DNA of 64,000 bases from Bedellia somnulentella (Eukaryota > Arthropoda > Insecta > Lepidoptera > Bedelliidae). The stretch is from the NCBI GenBank assembly GCA_963576735.1, contig OY755170.1:13934567-13998566 (forward strand), read 5' to 3'. Below are positions 12,350-23,589 of the stretch, piece by piece; within the stretch, counting starts at the first letter, position 1; each line of letters starts with the position of its first letter. A program made the translations under genes and the position numbers. Below the pieces are notes generated by a model. The model searched no databases and was not told where the DNA came from. It worked only from the letters and a program-made list of their open reading frames with translations.

Positions 12350-12600
12350 GCTGTGTAGTGCCGGCTTGGAATAGCACGACCCCATGTTTTCCGGTGGGTT
12401 TACGTAAGAGGCGACTAACGGTATTGGGGGTTTAAAGGGATTTTCGGGCGATGCTGTTGGAGTGGATACCCATCACCAACAACCTTTATTTCACCATCTT
12501 TTCCCCACGCAACTTCAAAAAGTGGCTGAGGAATTTTTATTTTCCTAGCTCTGGCTACCCCTTCTAGGGATTTATAGCCGTTAGTATATGTATGTATGTA
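12350..12600 (+). repeat. Family A (TATG)n-tailed repeat, full length
   Basis: All family landmarks from gtgtagtgccggcttggaat to a (TATG)n tail, with small changes. Confidence 0.7.
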
Positions 12601-12604
12601 AATA

Positions 12605-13600
12605 ACGTAAAATAATAGTAGCAATAAGTTGATTTTTTGCAGACTTATTAATTGAAGTTAGGAAGAGCGATAAAAGATAGTACACCGTACTAACTAGATT
12701 TCCAATTGAATTAACGATGCCTTTGGTCCAATGCAGGCAGCACTATCCTTACAAAATTTAATTATTACAGGACCATGCTCTCTTCGTATCGCAACGTTGC
12801 ACTCTACGGCGAAATGAATTTGGCCTCACTCATATGCAATATCACAAGTCTGTTCCATCAACGTAAACAATAAATTTTAATTAAATGGACTCGATTAAGT
12901 TAAGCTTTCCATTAACAATCTATCAACCGCATTTAATAATATTTTGCCTCAGCTCGAAATATCATTTTCATGAAATTGTGACTAAACAATCCAATCAAAT
13001 CCATATCCAACCGAACAGAATATCAACTTTAAAAATCCATGCCTAATACGAGTAATGGAGTAATCGAGTTACATACATTACATACAATCGTATTGTGTTA
13101 TTGTGTACCTTAGTTTTTGAAGTCGTTCGATAATGACATAATACCCGTCAAAAAGAAAATTTATATTAACTATCACAATCCAATATAAAACCCAGGGTTT
13201 CTTCAATTACACGTACATTTCTTCCATATACCTTTACATAAATTAAAAAACTAACTTAACACAAACCTATGTAGAATAAAACTGAATAGACACAATTGTA
13301 AAATTTATACAGATATGATCAACATACAGTTGATTGCAATTACAGTATGAAGTCATTTGATTAATTCACTGTGAGATTAATTGGCAGATTAGTCTGGTGG
13401 TATTTTTATTCTTTGTCAACAACATGGCAAACATAGCTACACCGATTAGTTATTCTGAAGTTTGTTGTAATTATGAGAATTCACTTGACTAGGGAATCAA
13501 TTAATTTAATCGCGGGCGATAATATATCGTAGCTTACCGAAAGTATGTTTTGATTTATTTATTGATTTTTATCCATTTGGGATTTCTAAATAACGTATAA
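12605..13600. other. No recognised feature
   Basis: AT-rich unique-looking sequence without supportable ORFs or motifs. Confidence 0.35.
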
Positions 13601-13617
13601 CCATACAGCGCCGTGTC

Positions 13618-13893
13618 ATTTGTCAGGTTCTGCATCTAAAGCATCTGAAGTTGAGTGTCTGAAGAGGCGTAAATATAGTAACTTAGCTGAAGAACATTAC
13701 TTCACAGTTTTACCCTCGGTCCGTGGGGATAAGACGCGCGTCGTTTTATCAAAGAAATTTCGTCGCGTCTGTTCTAGAAATGCGGAGATCTAAGGGCTGG
13801 CGCATTCTTCGCCCAGAATAAGCTTAGCGATTCAAAGGGGTAATGCAGCCAGCCTCCTGGGAACCCTGCCATCAGACGGCAGGCAGTGATTTC
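13618..13893 (+). mobile_element. Non-LTR retrotransposon ORF2 extreme C-terminus, relic
   Basis: The frame starting at ggttctgcatctaaag reads KRRKYSNLAEEHYFTV, VRGDKTRVV and, after a stop near 13790, PRISLAIQRGNAASLLGTLP. This matches the tail shared by many insect non-LTR ORF2 proteins (pattern KRRKY-NL...F-P...RISLAIQRGNAAS-LGT). At least one internal stop; 5' truncated. Confidence 0.6.
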
Positions 13894-14407
13894 GAAAGTA
13901 TTTATTATATGGTTTAATCTATTTTAGTTACTTAGTATATTACTTTTTTTTTTTATACAGCGTGTTAGTTTGACGGCGATTGTTACTTCAATATTAATTC
14001 GTATATTAAAGTTTAATGCTTAATATCCACCATATGAAATAAACAAAAAGATTAAAACCGCTTTAGCAGAAAAACTTACTTTCTCCATCAGATGGAAAAC
14101 TGTGGTTATCTACACTAGCCTAGCGCACACACTCCTACCCGTATGTCTCACCCACACACAGAGAACAGCGCTGCGGGCGCGTCATGTGACCATCTAGTCT
14201 TGCGCACACTTGCTCGTGACCGTATAAACCGCACTATGACAGCAATGCAAATTTTTTTTGAATTTAGCGGCTATGTTTGATTTTTCTTTGAACTTATCGC
14301 CGCGCCTGGTGAGGCTGTGGTCTTAGTCGCCTCGTATTTCAATCCAGTATTAAATATGGGGTAGTGTAATTCAAACATTTTCAAGTAAAAAGATTGATAG
14401 ATGTAAA

Positions 14408-14503
14408 CAAAGCTAGATAGGTTTGCCAGGATCGTACGAAGTGGCGATCGATAGTCTCTGCCTACCCCAATGGAAACTAATGGCGTGAGAATATGTATGT
14501 AAA
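14408..14503 (+). repeat. Family C dispersed repeat
   Basis: Contains gtttgccaggatcgtacgaa, gtggcgatcgatagtctctg, cctaccccaatgg and the gcgtgagaatatgtatgta end. This uninterrupted copy serves as the empty-site comparison for the transposon insertion at 44142-46190. Confidence 0.55.
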
Positions 14504-14589
14504 AAATCTATCTCTATTAATTAACACCGACGATTATAACAAAACTGTCGTCCTAAATAATCAGCTACCGCTATTTTTGTTTTACTTTA

Positions 14590-14643
14590 CATCTCTGCCT
14601 CCCCAATGGGAAGTAACGGCGTGAGTATGTATGTAATGTATGT
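14590..14643 (+). repeat. Family C dispersed repeat, 3' fragment
   Basis: Only the last part is present: catctctgcctccccaatgg, aagtaacggcgtgag and a TATG-like tail. Confidence 0.5.
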
Positions 14644-15723
14644 ACTTCATGAACGTAAGATAATAAAGTTAAAAACAAATAGAGACGCTCGAAACGATGC
14701 ATTTACGTGGCATAAAATAAAGTGCGCAAGAGATACCTATTCATTCATTAACCGACATCGAAATTGGAGGAGTTCTTGGTGTTTACTAAACTCTCTCGGG
14801 GCTAAAGGGCTCTAAACGGGTGTATCTGTACTCTATCACAGTTAACTAAAGAATACGAATAAAAATAACTCACCCCGTTTTGATTGGCAGTGGCAGATCC
14901 GGGCTATCACCTTTATTTGCGCAAAACGCAGAACATTTTGAGAATTAACATTATAAAACACCAACACTGAACTTTGCTGGTATTTACTCAACACAATCAC
15001 AACACAAGATACTAAAACTGAACTCACACTCCGAAAATTAATGCGAAAAATCAAAGTGACATCCAATCATAAGCGACACAAACACAATGAGCTACAAACA
15101 ACTAACTTAGTACTAATACTGTTCCTTTGATAAAATGCCGACAAGCCCGCCCGACTTGATACATGCAGATTTTGAATTTCGCGGCGATCGATGTTTACGA
15201 ATTATGAATTTTTCTCTGAACATACTACCGCATTCCAACGCAGTATTAACTATGGGGTAGTGTTATTCAAATTTATCACGTCAAATAATATCATGTAAAA
15301 AATAAGAAGATATTGGAAGCTAAGTTCGATTGATTACTTTACTGGCCTTGATTTGATTTGGCCGCCCCGGTTAAGGGTCACGGCGGGTCGCAGCTGTCAG
15401 CTGAGTTGCCCGCCTTGTCATCGCGTTTCACGCACACATTGAGCGTGTTGGTGTCAATAGTACTACTTTCTTAGTGCAAATTTTAACAAAATTTGAAAAA
15501 AATTAAGTGTGTTTTTTTTCAACGAATTCTGCCTCTATACGTTATAATTAATCATACTTTTCATTGAAAACAGTCGTTACAATTACACCCTGTATATAGT
15601 TAAATGTGTACATATGTTTAATTCATTGTTTATCTATACTAATATTATAAAGCTGGAGAGTTTGTTCGTTTGTTTGAACGCTAGGATCTCAGGAACTGCC
15701 GAATCAAATTGAAAAATTATTTA

Positions 15724-17023
15724 CCTAGTCGGTGCTTAAATTCTGTCACAAACAAAATTGGCTATAAAATGAAAATTAGTCATGATATTAAAAACATTTT
15801 TTTTTTAATAAAACGTGATTTAATTAGCTTACATTAAACACAAAATTTATTCAAAATGATTGCCACTATTTTTCACAAAAGCCTTCGCGGCCAGTCTTCA
15901 ATAGCAGCACGGCCCATATTCATGTCAATATCGGTCACTGCTTTAGTCAATGATGACTTTAGGCTGCTCAAATTTTTGTGAGGTTTAGAACAAACCTTCT
16001 TCTCCAATTTCTGCTAAATTTTGTAATCCAGTAGATTGAGGTGAAGGCTATATGAGGGCCAATCTTGATGCCTTAATAGCTCGACATTCTGGCGCTCAAA
16101 CCACTCCTGAGTTGCTTTGGCCTTATGAGCAGGTGTAGAGTCCTGTTTGAATTGAAACACAAATGGCCGTCCTCCAAAGAGTGTCTGGGGCAGATCTTTT
16201 GCTATGCGATCTAAAACCGTGTCTCCGTACACTTTTGCACTGGTTTTGACACCTTTTTCACAAAATTGCACTTCAGAAGAGTCATAGTAGGACACTCGCA
16301 CGTAAATAATGATTGATGATGGATGATGACCGTGCTGCACTATAGGAATGGCATTTTCAGCGGCCGCAGAGCTGGTAGCGTACACCCTTTATTGTTTTTT
16401 GTTGTATCTCTCCAAAATATTTGAAAAAAAAACTCGTCTGTAAACAGGATTTAGCGGTGTCTTTTTCTTGCGTACCGCTTAATCAATAATTATCGGCTCT
16501 CATAGCTATCAGACGCGCTTTCTGAATATGTCCAGTATTTTTCGGTAAGCTCGTAGTCCCAGGTCTTCATTGAGTACTTTTTTACGGTACTTCTGGTTAA
16601 ACCCCTTCTTCAAAGACATCAATTTCTACTTGCGGTCGGGATCTCTTGCCGTACGCGCCTTGATTGCTTTGATCACCCCTGGAGTCCTAACGGAACGAAG
16701 TCTGTCAGTTCTTATCTCGTCATAGACACTAGAGGTTTCATTGTACCTCTTGATGGTGCGGTATACGAACCTCATCGTGATTTTTTATTTTTGAAGCAAG
16801 TTGATTATTGTCTTTAGTGGACGGTCGCAACGATGCAATGCAATTACTGTTACTCAGTTCTCTTTGCGAGTTAACTCCATCGTAAAAAAATAATGAATGT
16901 TATTGTGATTTAGCAGATTAGTATTAAAAAAATAATTGAAAATCGAACACCATTTCATATTTTTGTCTAGGTGTTCTATTTTTGAAATAAATGGCCAGTG
17001 GCAGTATTTAAGAACCGACTAGG
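15724..17023 (-). mobile_element. mariner-type DNA transposon, 1300 bp, inactive
   Basis: Both ends begin cctagtcggt (left continues gcttaaattctgtca; right, reverse-complemented, continues tcttaaatactgcca), giving an imperfect terminal inverted repeat of about 28 bp. TA flanks both sides (15722-15723, 17024-17025), the standard Tc1/mariner target duplication. Size is typical of a full-length mariner. The minus strand carries the broken transposase. The element interrupts an older repeat precisely at a TA. Confidence 0.85.
15847..16880 (-). pseudogene. mariner transposase pseudogene (Tc1/mariner superfamily)
   Basis: Start ATG at 16878-16880. The N-terminal part reads MELTRKEN then stops, later RFVYRTIKRYNETSSVYDEI, a recognisable helix-turn-helix region. 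The catalytic core is in the open segment 16014-16385: HHPSSI, VQFCEKGVKTSAKVYGDTVL, then QDSTPAHKAKATQEWFE containing the second catalytic Asp, and WPSYSLHLNLLDYKI containing the third Asp. The usual SPDLNPLDY motif has decayed to SLHLNLLDY. Spacing between the two Asp is 36 residues, close to the DD37D (maT-like) group. Several stops and frameshifts rule out activity. Stop codon of the ancestral frame is at 15847-15849. Confidence 0.8.
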
Positions 17024-17257
17024 TATGTGTTGGATAGTCCATTTATTGAGGAAGGCCTTAGGATATATATCATCACGCTGGGACCAATAGGAGCCAATAA
17101 TCATCGAAAAATGTTGCAAAAACGGGGATAATTATTCATATTTTAAGGCTTCCGTTCTAGACGCTGCGCTGCATAAATGGTTTTTAGTTACCCAAAAAAT
17201 ATGTATAGAAGAATTATTCCTCTTTAAATGATCTAAATAAATGACCAGGACAGTATA

Positions 17258-17865
17258 CAGGGTGTCCAGTAAATAAACGTCCAACCGTTAACCACCAATA
17301 GAGGACCCTGTGAAGTGCCCGGAAATGCAATTGTTTTTATTATATTAAACCTGGTTTAGAAATAAGCCAGGTTTAAGTTGTTTTTTATTTTTTTAAATTC
17401 CTTTGGGCTATTTTGTTATGGTAAGAGGGCAAAAATAGGGATATCGGCATATTTTTTTTTATTAGACTCCTAATGAAGCAAAGAACAGCTTGGTTAGCAA
17501 AAATTGAGGATATCTAAAGCACAAAAATAAAAAAAAACGGTTTGAACCCAAAAAAAATATTTCAAAACTTTTGATACGCAACTTTAAGTGTTAATGTTTT
17601 AAAAAAAATGTATGTACGATTAGCTGCCCATTATTTTAAAAACTTGCTCATTAATCTGGGATTCCAGAATAGTATAAAACATCTTTAAAGCTGTGTTTAA
17701 AAAAAAGTTATTTTAGTTTTCGCAACCAGTGGTAAAATTCGTCATGTTTTTGTTTGTTACTGAATGCATACAAAGTAAGCGGCATTGGTCATCTGAGATA
17801 CACAAAACATTTACCTGCATTGTGAAGTGTAGTGGGGGCAAGGGAACCCACACCACGCCATCCAT
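17258..17865 (+). repeat. Left terminal inverted repeat (about 607 bp)
   Basis: Pairs with 24974-25580. The inner boundary is where ccacgccatccat is followed by ggtgacg here but cgtgctc (in reverse complement) on the right. Includes a nested short palindrome (aaacctggtttagaaataag-ccaggttt, about 17345-17373). Confidence 0.9.
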
Positions 17866-18163
17866 GGTGACGTCACGGACACCAAATCAACAACACTACG
17901 TTATCGCGGCTCCAATAAAAAGTAATAAATAAAAATACTAATAAGTGTTTACGAGTTACGTTACCTGTGCAATAAATATCCTGTTAGTGTCACAAAACTG
18001 TTCCGCACTTTGTTTGGGTTCACGAACACAATAGAACTGGTTATAACCGAGAAAATAAGTGATACGCGGTGCATAGTGCTAACTCAAATTGAAGTAATAT
18101 TTTTACCTACCCGATACTGTAAATTATTACTTTGGAAATATTATTGTAACTTTGTTTTGAACT

Positions 18164-18941
18164 ATGGTTCTATGCGTAGCATGTAAGTCTGACTTATCAC
18201 GTACCGAAGGAATAGGATGCCCCAAATGTAATGCGTCATATCATCGTCGTTGCGTCAATGTAACAACACCGGCACGCAAGGATTGGGTATGTCCCGAGTG
18301 TACGCGTTTTATCCCGCGGGATAACAATGCGGACACTCCGGTCAAGGGTGTCCAGAATGTTGGGAATACACAAAGTACCTCTTCTATAGATGTAGCCCAT
18401 TCTATTTCAACCGAGAAGTCTACAGGTCTCAGATAGGAGGACATAAGTGTAGAGCTACGTCAATTAGGTATGACGATTGGGACCGACTTACAATCATTGA
18501 AAGCAGACGTGGCTGATCTTCGACGAGAGGTCGCTGATATGCGGCTGGCGATGGCTGTGTACGACGAAAAGTTCGAGTTCATTAACCAGAGGATTGACAA
18601 AGTTGAAAAAACCCTATCGGAAACAGCTGGGAATCTGACCACAAAAGCTCTGGAGGTGGCAGTGCAGGACTTGCAGGAGAGGTTGCATGACAAAGATCAG
18701 GACATGCTGGTTAATGATGTTCAGATAGCAAACATCGTTGAGCAGAAGAGTGAGAATGTTGGTCACCTAATTCTGGAGATCGGCACGAAGCTGGGTATCA
18801 AGCTCGACGAGCGGGACATAGTGTGCTGCGAACGAGTTGGCGCGCGGAGAGGAGAAGGGGAGCGACCGCGTCTCATCACCGTGCGACTGGCGCGGCGCGC
18901 GACGCGGGACGAGCTGCTGCGCGCGGCGCGGGTGCGGCGCG
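18164..18941 (+). pseudogene. Non-LTR retrotransposon ORF1: PHD finger, coiled coil, nucleic-acid-binding (FP-like) domain; one stop, runs into gap
   Basis: Starts ATG at 18164. The first 50 residues form a PHD-type zinc finger: CVACKSD, CPKCNASYHRRC and WVCPEC give the C4HC3 pattern. A TAG at 18434-18436 interrupts the frame, but the same frame reopens immediately (EDISVELRQLG) and continues with a heptad-like coiled coil (LQSLKADVADLRREVADMRL), then LEVAVQDLQERL and a basic domain near residues 190-260 (KLGIKLDERDIVCCERVGA, GERPRLITVRLA) resembling the baculovirus FP-like module of insect CR1/Jockey-type ORF1 proteins. It is cut by the assembly gap at 18942. The upstream 17870-18163 may be its 5' UTR. 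It is on the opposite strand to the ORF2 at 20396-23369, so the two are not one collinear element as assembled. Without the stop it would be a typical retrotransposon RNA-binding protein. Confidence 0.7.
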
Positions 18942-19141
18942 NNNNNNNNNNNNNNNNNNNNNNNNNNNNNNNNNNNNNNNNNNNNNNNNNNNNNNNNNNN
19001 NNNNNNNNNNNNNNNNNNNNNNNNNNNNNNNNNNNNNNNNNNNNNNNNNNNNNNNNNNNNNNNNNNNNNNNNNNNNNNNNNNNNNNNNNNNNNNNNNNNN
19101 NNNNNNNNNNNNNNNNNNNNNNNNNNNNNNNNNNNNNNNNN
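18942..19141. other. Assembly gap (N run)
   Basis: About 200 consecutive N. Sequence left of it is very GC-rich ORF1; sequence right of it is AT-rich and unrelated, so the join may hide missing or misplaced sequence. Confidence 0.99.
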
Positions 19142-19454
19142 TAAATCATACAGTATTAATGGTATTATAATTAATTTAAAAAAAACATACGTCTGGTAAA
19201 AAAGGGGCAGTAATTGTAGATTCCCCAATCAAGTAAAATTATTGGTCTGTGTTATTATCATATATTTATGGCCTTATAACATATTATTACATTAATATTT
19301 CTTTATTACATTTATATGCTATGCATTTTTATTAATTATTTAATTACGTAATAAAAAAACAAACATGATAATAGTTTACGTGTAAGTTGTAAGCTGCCGC
19401 CGATCGTATCTTTAGCCAATTGCCCTCACAAAACCAGTATCTAATACATAGTAT

Positions 19455-19555
19455 AAAAAACATAAACGTTCACGCCGTTTATCCCCGAAGGAGTTGGCAG
19501 AGATACCAATACTTCTGAAATCACATGGCAGCGCCATCTAGTGTCCAGAGAAGGT
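19455..19555 (-). repeat. Family B tRNA-SINE, 3' fragment (antisense)
   Basis: Contains cgttcacgccgtttatcccc, gaaggagttggcagagatac and caatacttctgaaatcac, the antisense of the family B tail. Confidence 0.55.
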
Positions 19556-19596
19556 ACCCACGTTTTGCTTATATCGATAGTAAATCATATAATTAC

Positions 19597-19704
19597 CTTA
19601 AATTTCTTGATGTGAACCTCGTCTCCATCTTTCTGGTTGTGATAGTGGACGTCACAATCGCCGGACACGTCTGTCTCGTTAAAATCTCCCTCCTCTAGTT
19701 GAAA
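19597..19704 (-). CDS. Candidate internal exon of an unidentified cellular gene (36 codons)
   Basis: On the minus strand a pyrimidine-rich tract ending ttttcctcag (acceptor AG just above 19704) precedes 108 bases open without interruption, followed by a good donor (AAG then gtaatt at 19591-19596). Length is a multiple of three and both boundaries can be phase 0. The translation starts FQLEEGDFNETDVSGDCDVH and ends DGDEVHIKKFK: acidic, with one Cys and balanced codon use, not like nearby repeats. I do not recognise the protein. It sits inside the 8.3-kb transposon, between a SINE fragment and the 3' end of the antisense retrotransposon. Either the transposon carries a captured host exon, or sequence was joined wrongly at the gap, or the match to splice signals is chance. 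Confidence 0.4.
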
Positions 19705-19759
19705 CTGAGGAAAATATTGTGGACAATGACACGGGAGCAACTATTTAACAAACTTTTTC

Positions 19760-20395
19760 AGAAGTAATAATAGTAGTAATAATAATAGTAATTTATTCAT
19801 AAAAAGAGTTTACATTATTTGGTGTCGACTGCACCCGAACTAGGCTCATCGCCCGTATCTCAGGTTACAGTACTTACAGCTCTTGGTTTCTATGAATCTA
19901 ATGGATTGGAATTTATACATTTAAAAAAGATTAAAAATATAAAAATATTAAAACATTTACAATTATTATTAATATTAGTAGAATTGCCAATTATAACAAT
20001 TAGAGTGACTCTTTAATTAGAGTAATCCAATTAAAGTATAATACTAATTTGACTCTCGTCTATTGATGTAGTGTGATGACGTGTTCCTCTCTGTGTAAAT
20101 GTGTTTGAGTGAATGTGTGTATAGAGAGGGTGTGTTATGTTGTTTAATATTTATAATATATATTCCGGGGCACAGTAAGAAATCTAATAGACTCTAAATA
20201 TAAGTAAGGCAGATAATGTCACTGAATAATAAATTTATGTACTAATTTAATTATTATAATTTAGTGTGTGCATAAAATTACAATTATATTAAGGCGTAGA
20301 ATTAAATTAAGTATTAAATAAAATGTAATAGAAATATCAAAATTAGGATTATAGTTAAATAAAATAATTAAATAAAGTAATGTCATTAAATTGAG
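19760..20395 (-). mobile_element. 3' UTR and microsatellite tail of the CR1/Jockey-like retrotransposon
   Basis: Follows the ORF2 stop on the minus strand. AT-rich, no ORF, ending in a (TTA/TAC)n-type run at about 19762-19796 (plus strand gtaataatagtagtaataat), consistent with the short tandem tail of CR1-group elements. Start of the flank is set by that tail. Confidence 0.5.
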
Positions 20396-23369
20396 TTAGA
20401 CTAATGTTTTAAGTAAAAACTCAGTCTCTTTGTAATCATGTTTTTGCAACCAATCAAATAATATTTTTTTACATTCATAAATGTTAAGAGGGTAAATGTC
20501 AATTTGTTTATTAATTTTATTATATAAAAAAGGTGCTAAGAAACAGTAAAATTGATGACTGAAGGCATATTTAAAGGTAAAATTCCTAGGTATTATGTCT
20601 TTGCTTCTCCTTTGTAATGTTTTATCTGGGTCAAAGTAAGTGTTTGCATGTTGTTTCAAGATGATATTATAAATGTACAATTGTCTTACCGTCAGAACAT
20701 TGCATTCGCTGTAAAGAGTTTTGGTGGAGTATAATTTAGGGCAAAAGTTTGCTACTTTCAGAATTGCTCTTTGTGATCTTTCTAAGGAGATCAAGGTGTT
20801 TGCAGGTACTCCACCCCAAGTACAAATTCCGTAGACAATTATCGACTGACAGAGCGAGATGTATATATTTTTTATAAGTTCTTGGTCCGCTATGTGCCGT
20901 AGATATGCGAAAACGAATATTAATTTACGAATCCTGATAGTCGTCAGATTTATGTGCTCTTTAAAGTTGAGATTATTGTCAAGCACAACACCTAGATATT
21001 TAATGTGATTAACTCTAGTTAAGACAGCACAGGAGCATTTGTGATTGGATTCTCCCATTATTGTATCACAAGTATGGGCAGTCAGGTTGAAAAAATAAGT
21101 TGGTTGAGAGTTTTTACGCATCGTGAATGTTAGGTACTGCGTTTTATCTGAGTTTAGAGTAAGGCAGTTATTCCGAAACCACAGACAAATTGTATTCAGC
21201 TCTTCCTGGGCAATGCGAAATACCTCCTCCCAAGTGTCACTAGAGAAAACCAGAGCAGTATCATCTGCATAACAAAAGATTTTACCCTTAGTCGTCCCTG
21301 TCATCAACAGGTCGTTTATATATATCAAGAATAAGACAGGTCCCAATATACTTCCCTGTGGGACTCCGTAGGTTACCCGTTGGTCATTACTAGTATACCC
21401 ATTAATTTTAACACATTGTGTTCTTTCAGAGAGGTAATCTTTAAAGAGCTCTAGTTGAATACCTCTAACACCCAATTCTTCTAACTTATTGAGGAGAATG
21501 GGAATAGAGACCGTATCGAAGGCTTTTGCTAGATCAATGAATACGCCAATAGTTTTTTTGTTCCTATCAAGGTTTTGAATGATGTGGTCTGTCAGGTCGT
21601 GAACGGCATCTTGTGCCGATCTACCTCTTCGAAAACCATATTGATTGACCGATATCAATTTATTGGATTCAAGTTAATCAATAAGTCTTGAATTGATGAT
21701 TTTTTCCAACAATTTTGAAAGAGATGGCAGTATTGATATAGGTCTGTAATTGTTAACACAGTCCCTACTCCCAGATTTGTGTATAGGATGGATCATCGAC
21801 TTTTTTAGCGTCCTAGGGAAGATACCCAGCATCAGGCACTGGTTAAAGATGTGTGTAAGAGGGGGAACAAGTATACTCTTACAATGTTTTATTATTCGAG
21901 ATATTATCCCAGCCTACGGAGCAATGTGATTTGAGATTTTTTATAAGATTATCGATTTCGCACTCATCTGTACTCAATAAAACTAAGGAACTCACTGTCT
22001 GTCTTTTTGATGAATTAATCGATGTATGGTGATTTGTTGTATCAAAATCTTTTGCGAGTTTCGGTCCGACGTCCGCAAAGAATTTATTTACGGAATCCAG
22101 TGATTCCGAAGGTTTTTCTGGATTAATTAATTCAGATGCTTGACTTTTGGGTTTCTTTGTGTTGGTTGATCTCCGTATGATTTCCCATGTTTTTTTGTTG
22201 TTATTTTTCGCCATGCCTAATTCATTTCTTTCATAATTGAATTTTACCTTTTTTAGTATTTTATGACAAAAATTTCTGTATCTTGTATACGTGATCCTCA
22301 ATATCATGTCTTTTGGTGACTTATTGGATTTGGCGTGAAGTTGATCCCTATTTATTATACATTTTAAGAGGCCCGGTGTGATCCATGGCGATAAGGGTCT
22401 TCTTTTGCGTGCTATTTTTATTGTGGTACTATTAATATCAATTATGTTCTGCATTTGTGAGGTAAGATATTCAATTGCTGAATTTGGATCACTGTTCGAA
22501 TATATTGGTTGAAGGTCTATGCACTCTGCGTCTTTTTTTAGGTTTTCATAATTTATCTTAGTTCTACTAGCGCAATATGCACTCCTAGTTATTTTTTGAC
22601 TAAGTGTAAGTAAAGTCGCCTGATGATCAGTAAGTGATGATGAAATAACAAGAGTAAGTGCTGGAAACTGGGTTTTGAGTATAACATGATCAATGCAGGT
22701 TTTATCCATTCTCGTAGGAAGTTGATGAGCTGGTAATAAACCATGTTCTGCACATAGATCTAGGTAACTTTGAGTATTTTGGGTGGTTTCAAGTATATCT
22801 ATATTTATATCTCCAATTACTGAGACATTTCTAAAAGAACGCAAGCCTACCAACACACTGTCCAAGTTACTAACAAATTCGTCAATGTTTTTATGAGAAG
22901 GAGATCTATAGATTGCTACAATCGCTGTATGGTCACCAATTTTAAGTATGAGACAGTTAGTGTTTGGGAAAATTGGTTCTTCAGTAGACACAATCAAATC
23001 ATCTTTCGCATAGATCACTACACCATCATTCTGTAGATAATTATTTTTAGTGGCATAGTTGTTGTAACCATTAAGAGTGGGTATTATAGGGTTCTTAAGT
23101 AGCCAGCACTCTGTTAGTATTATTATATCATTTTCCACTCCGAGACTATCTAACAAGACAATAAGTCCATCAAAATTCTTTTTAATACTTCGTATATTTT
23201 GATTTAGTATGCATAGTTGAGGCTGCCTGACGTTAAGAATATCCTTGACTTCTACCAGGTCACAACTTTTAGATTCAGAAACTTGGAATTCATCTATATC
23301 AGTGATGATTTCATCGTCAAGGCCCTCTTTTACGATTAATACAAAGTGAACTATATACGAGTCCTGCAA
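20396..23369 (-). pseudogene. CR1/Jockey-like ORF2: AP endonuclease plus reverse transcriptase, one frameshift and one stop
   Basis: The upstream open segment (23369 down to 21879) has the endonuclease: LNQNIRSIKKNF, IIILTECWL, IVAIYRSPSHKN, VIGDINIDIL, DHVILKTQF and SSLTDHQATLL in the right order. The frame then shifts near 21890, runs through HPIHKSGSRDCVNNYRPISI, meets a TAA at 21674-21676, and continues in the segment 21658-20396: QYGFRRGRSAQDAV, FIDLAKAFDTV (motif A Asp), GVPQGSILGPVLF (motif B) and YADDTALVF (catalytic YADD). The C-terminal part includes CTWGGVP and ends KETEFLLKTLV. Only two lesions over about 990 codons point to a fairly young copy. No ORF1 lies upstream on the same strand; the 5' end stops near 23480 close to the transposase gene. 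Confidence 0.85.
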
Positions 23370-23522
23370 AAATTCTTAAACGAAAGAATGTGATGTAGTT
23401 TCCTATGCATCGTATGATATTATCGGTAACCTTGGTCATAAACAATCTCAGGAAGATAATATACTGATAGATATACTGCACCCTCAACGAAATATTAGTA
23501 AAAAATATATATAATGCTTGAG

Positions 23523-23575
23523 TAATTGTAGTAAGTAATTAAGTAATTGTAGTAATTGTAGTAATAGTAGGTAAG
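23523..23575. repeat. Short AGTAAT/TGTAGTAAT tandem-like run
   Basis: Repeats of agtaattgtagtaat between the retrotransposon 5' end and the transposase. Might be a TA-rich target or remnant of the junction. Confidence 0.5.
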
Positions 23576-23589
23576 GAGGGAGTAGTATT

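Larger units (their letters stand above)
13958..15592. mobile_element. Possible non-autonomous Tc1/mariner-type element (weak)
   Basis: The left edge is TA followed by cagcgtgtta; the right edge, read in reverse complement, is TA followed by cagggtgtaa. The termini agree over about 8 of 9 bases and then diverge. The inside shows two related segments (14230-14400 and 15150-15290, sharing tatggggtagtgt-attcaaa) but no transposase. Family C fragments at 14408-14510 and 14590-14640 would then be later insertions. This may be chance. Confidence 0.2.
15632..17165 (+). repeat. Older dispersed repeat split by the mariner insertion
   Basis: The left piece (15632-15723) starts tctatactaatattataaag, passes gctaggatctcaggaactgc and ends gaaaaattattta. 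The right piece resumes at 17024 with tatgtgttggatagtccatt, then gaggaaggccttagg and aaaatgttgcaaaaacgggg. The two halves belong to a repeat I know to be very common in lepidopteran genomes. They abut across the mariner with only a TA duplication. Confidence 0.55.

Noticed and set aside
18763..19228. Open frames spanning the N run
   Set aside because: They consist mostly of unknown residues and are shadows of ORF1 plus the gap.
21879..23369. Endonuclease and RT segments as two separate genes
   Set aside because: They are consecutive parts of one ORF2 separated by a frameshift and a stop.
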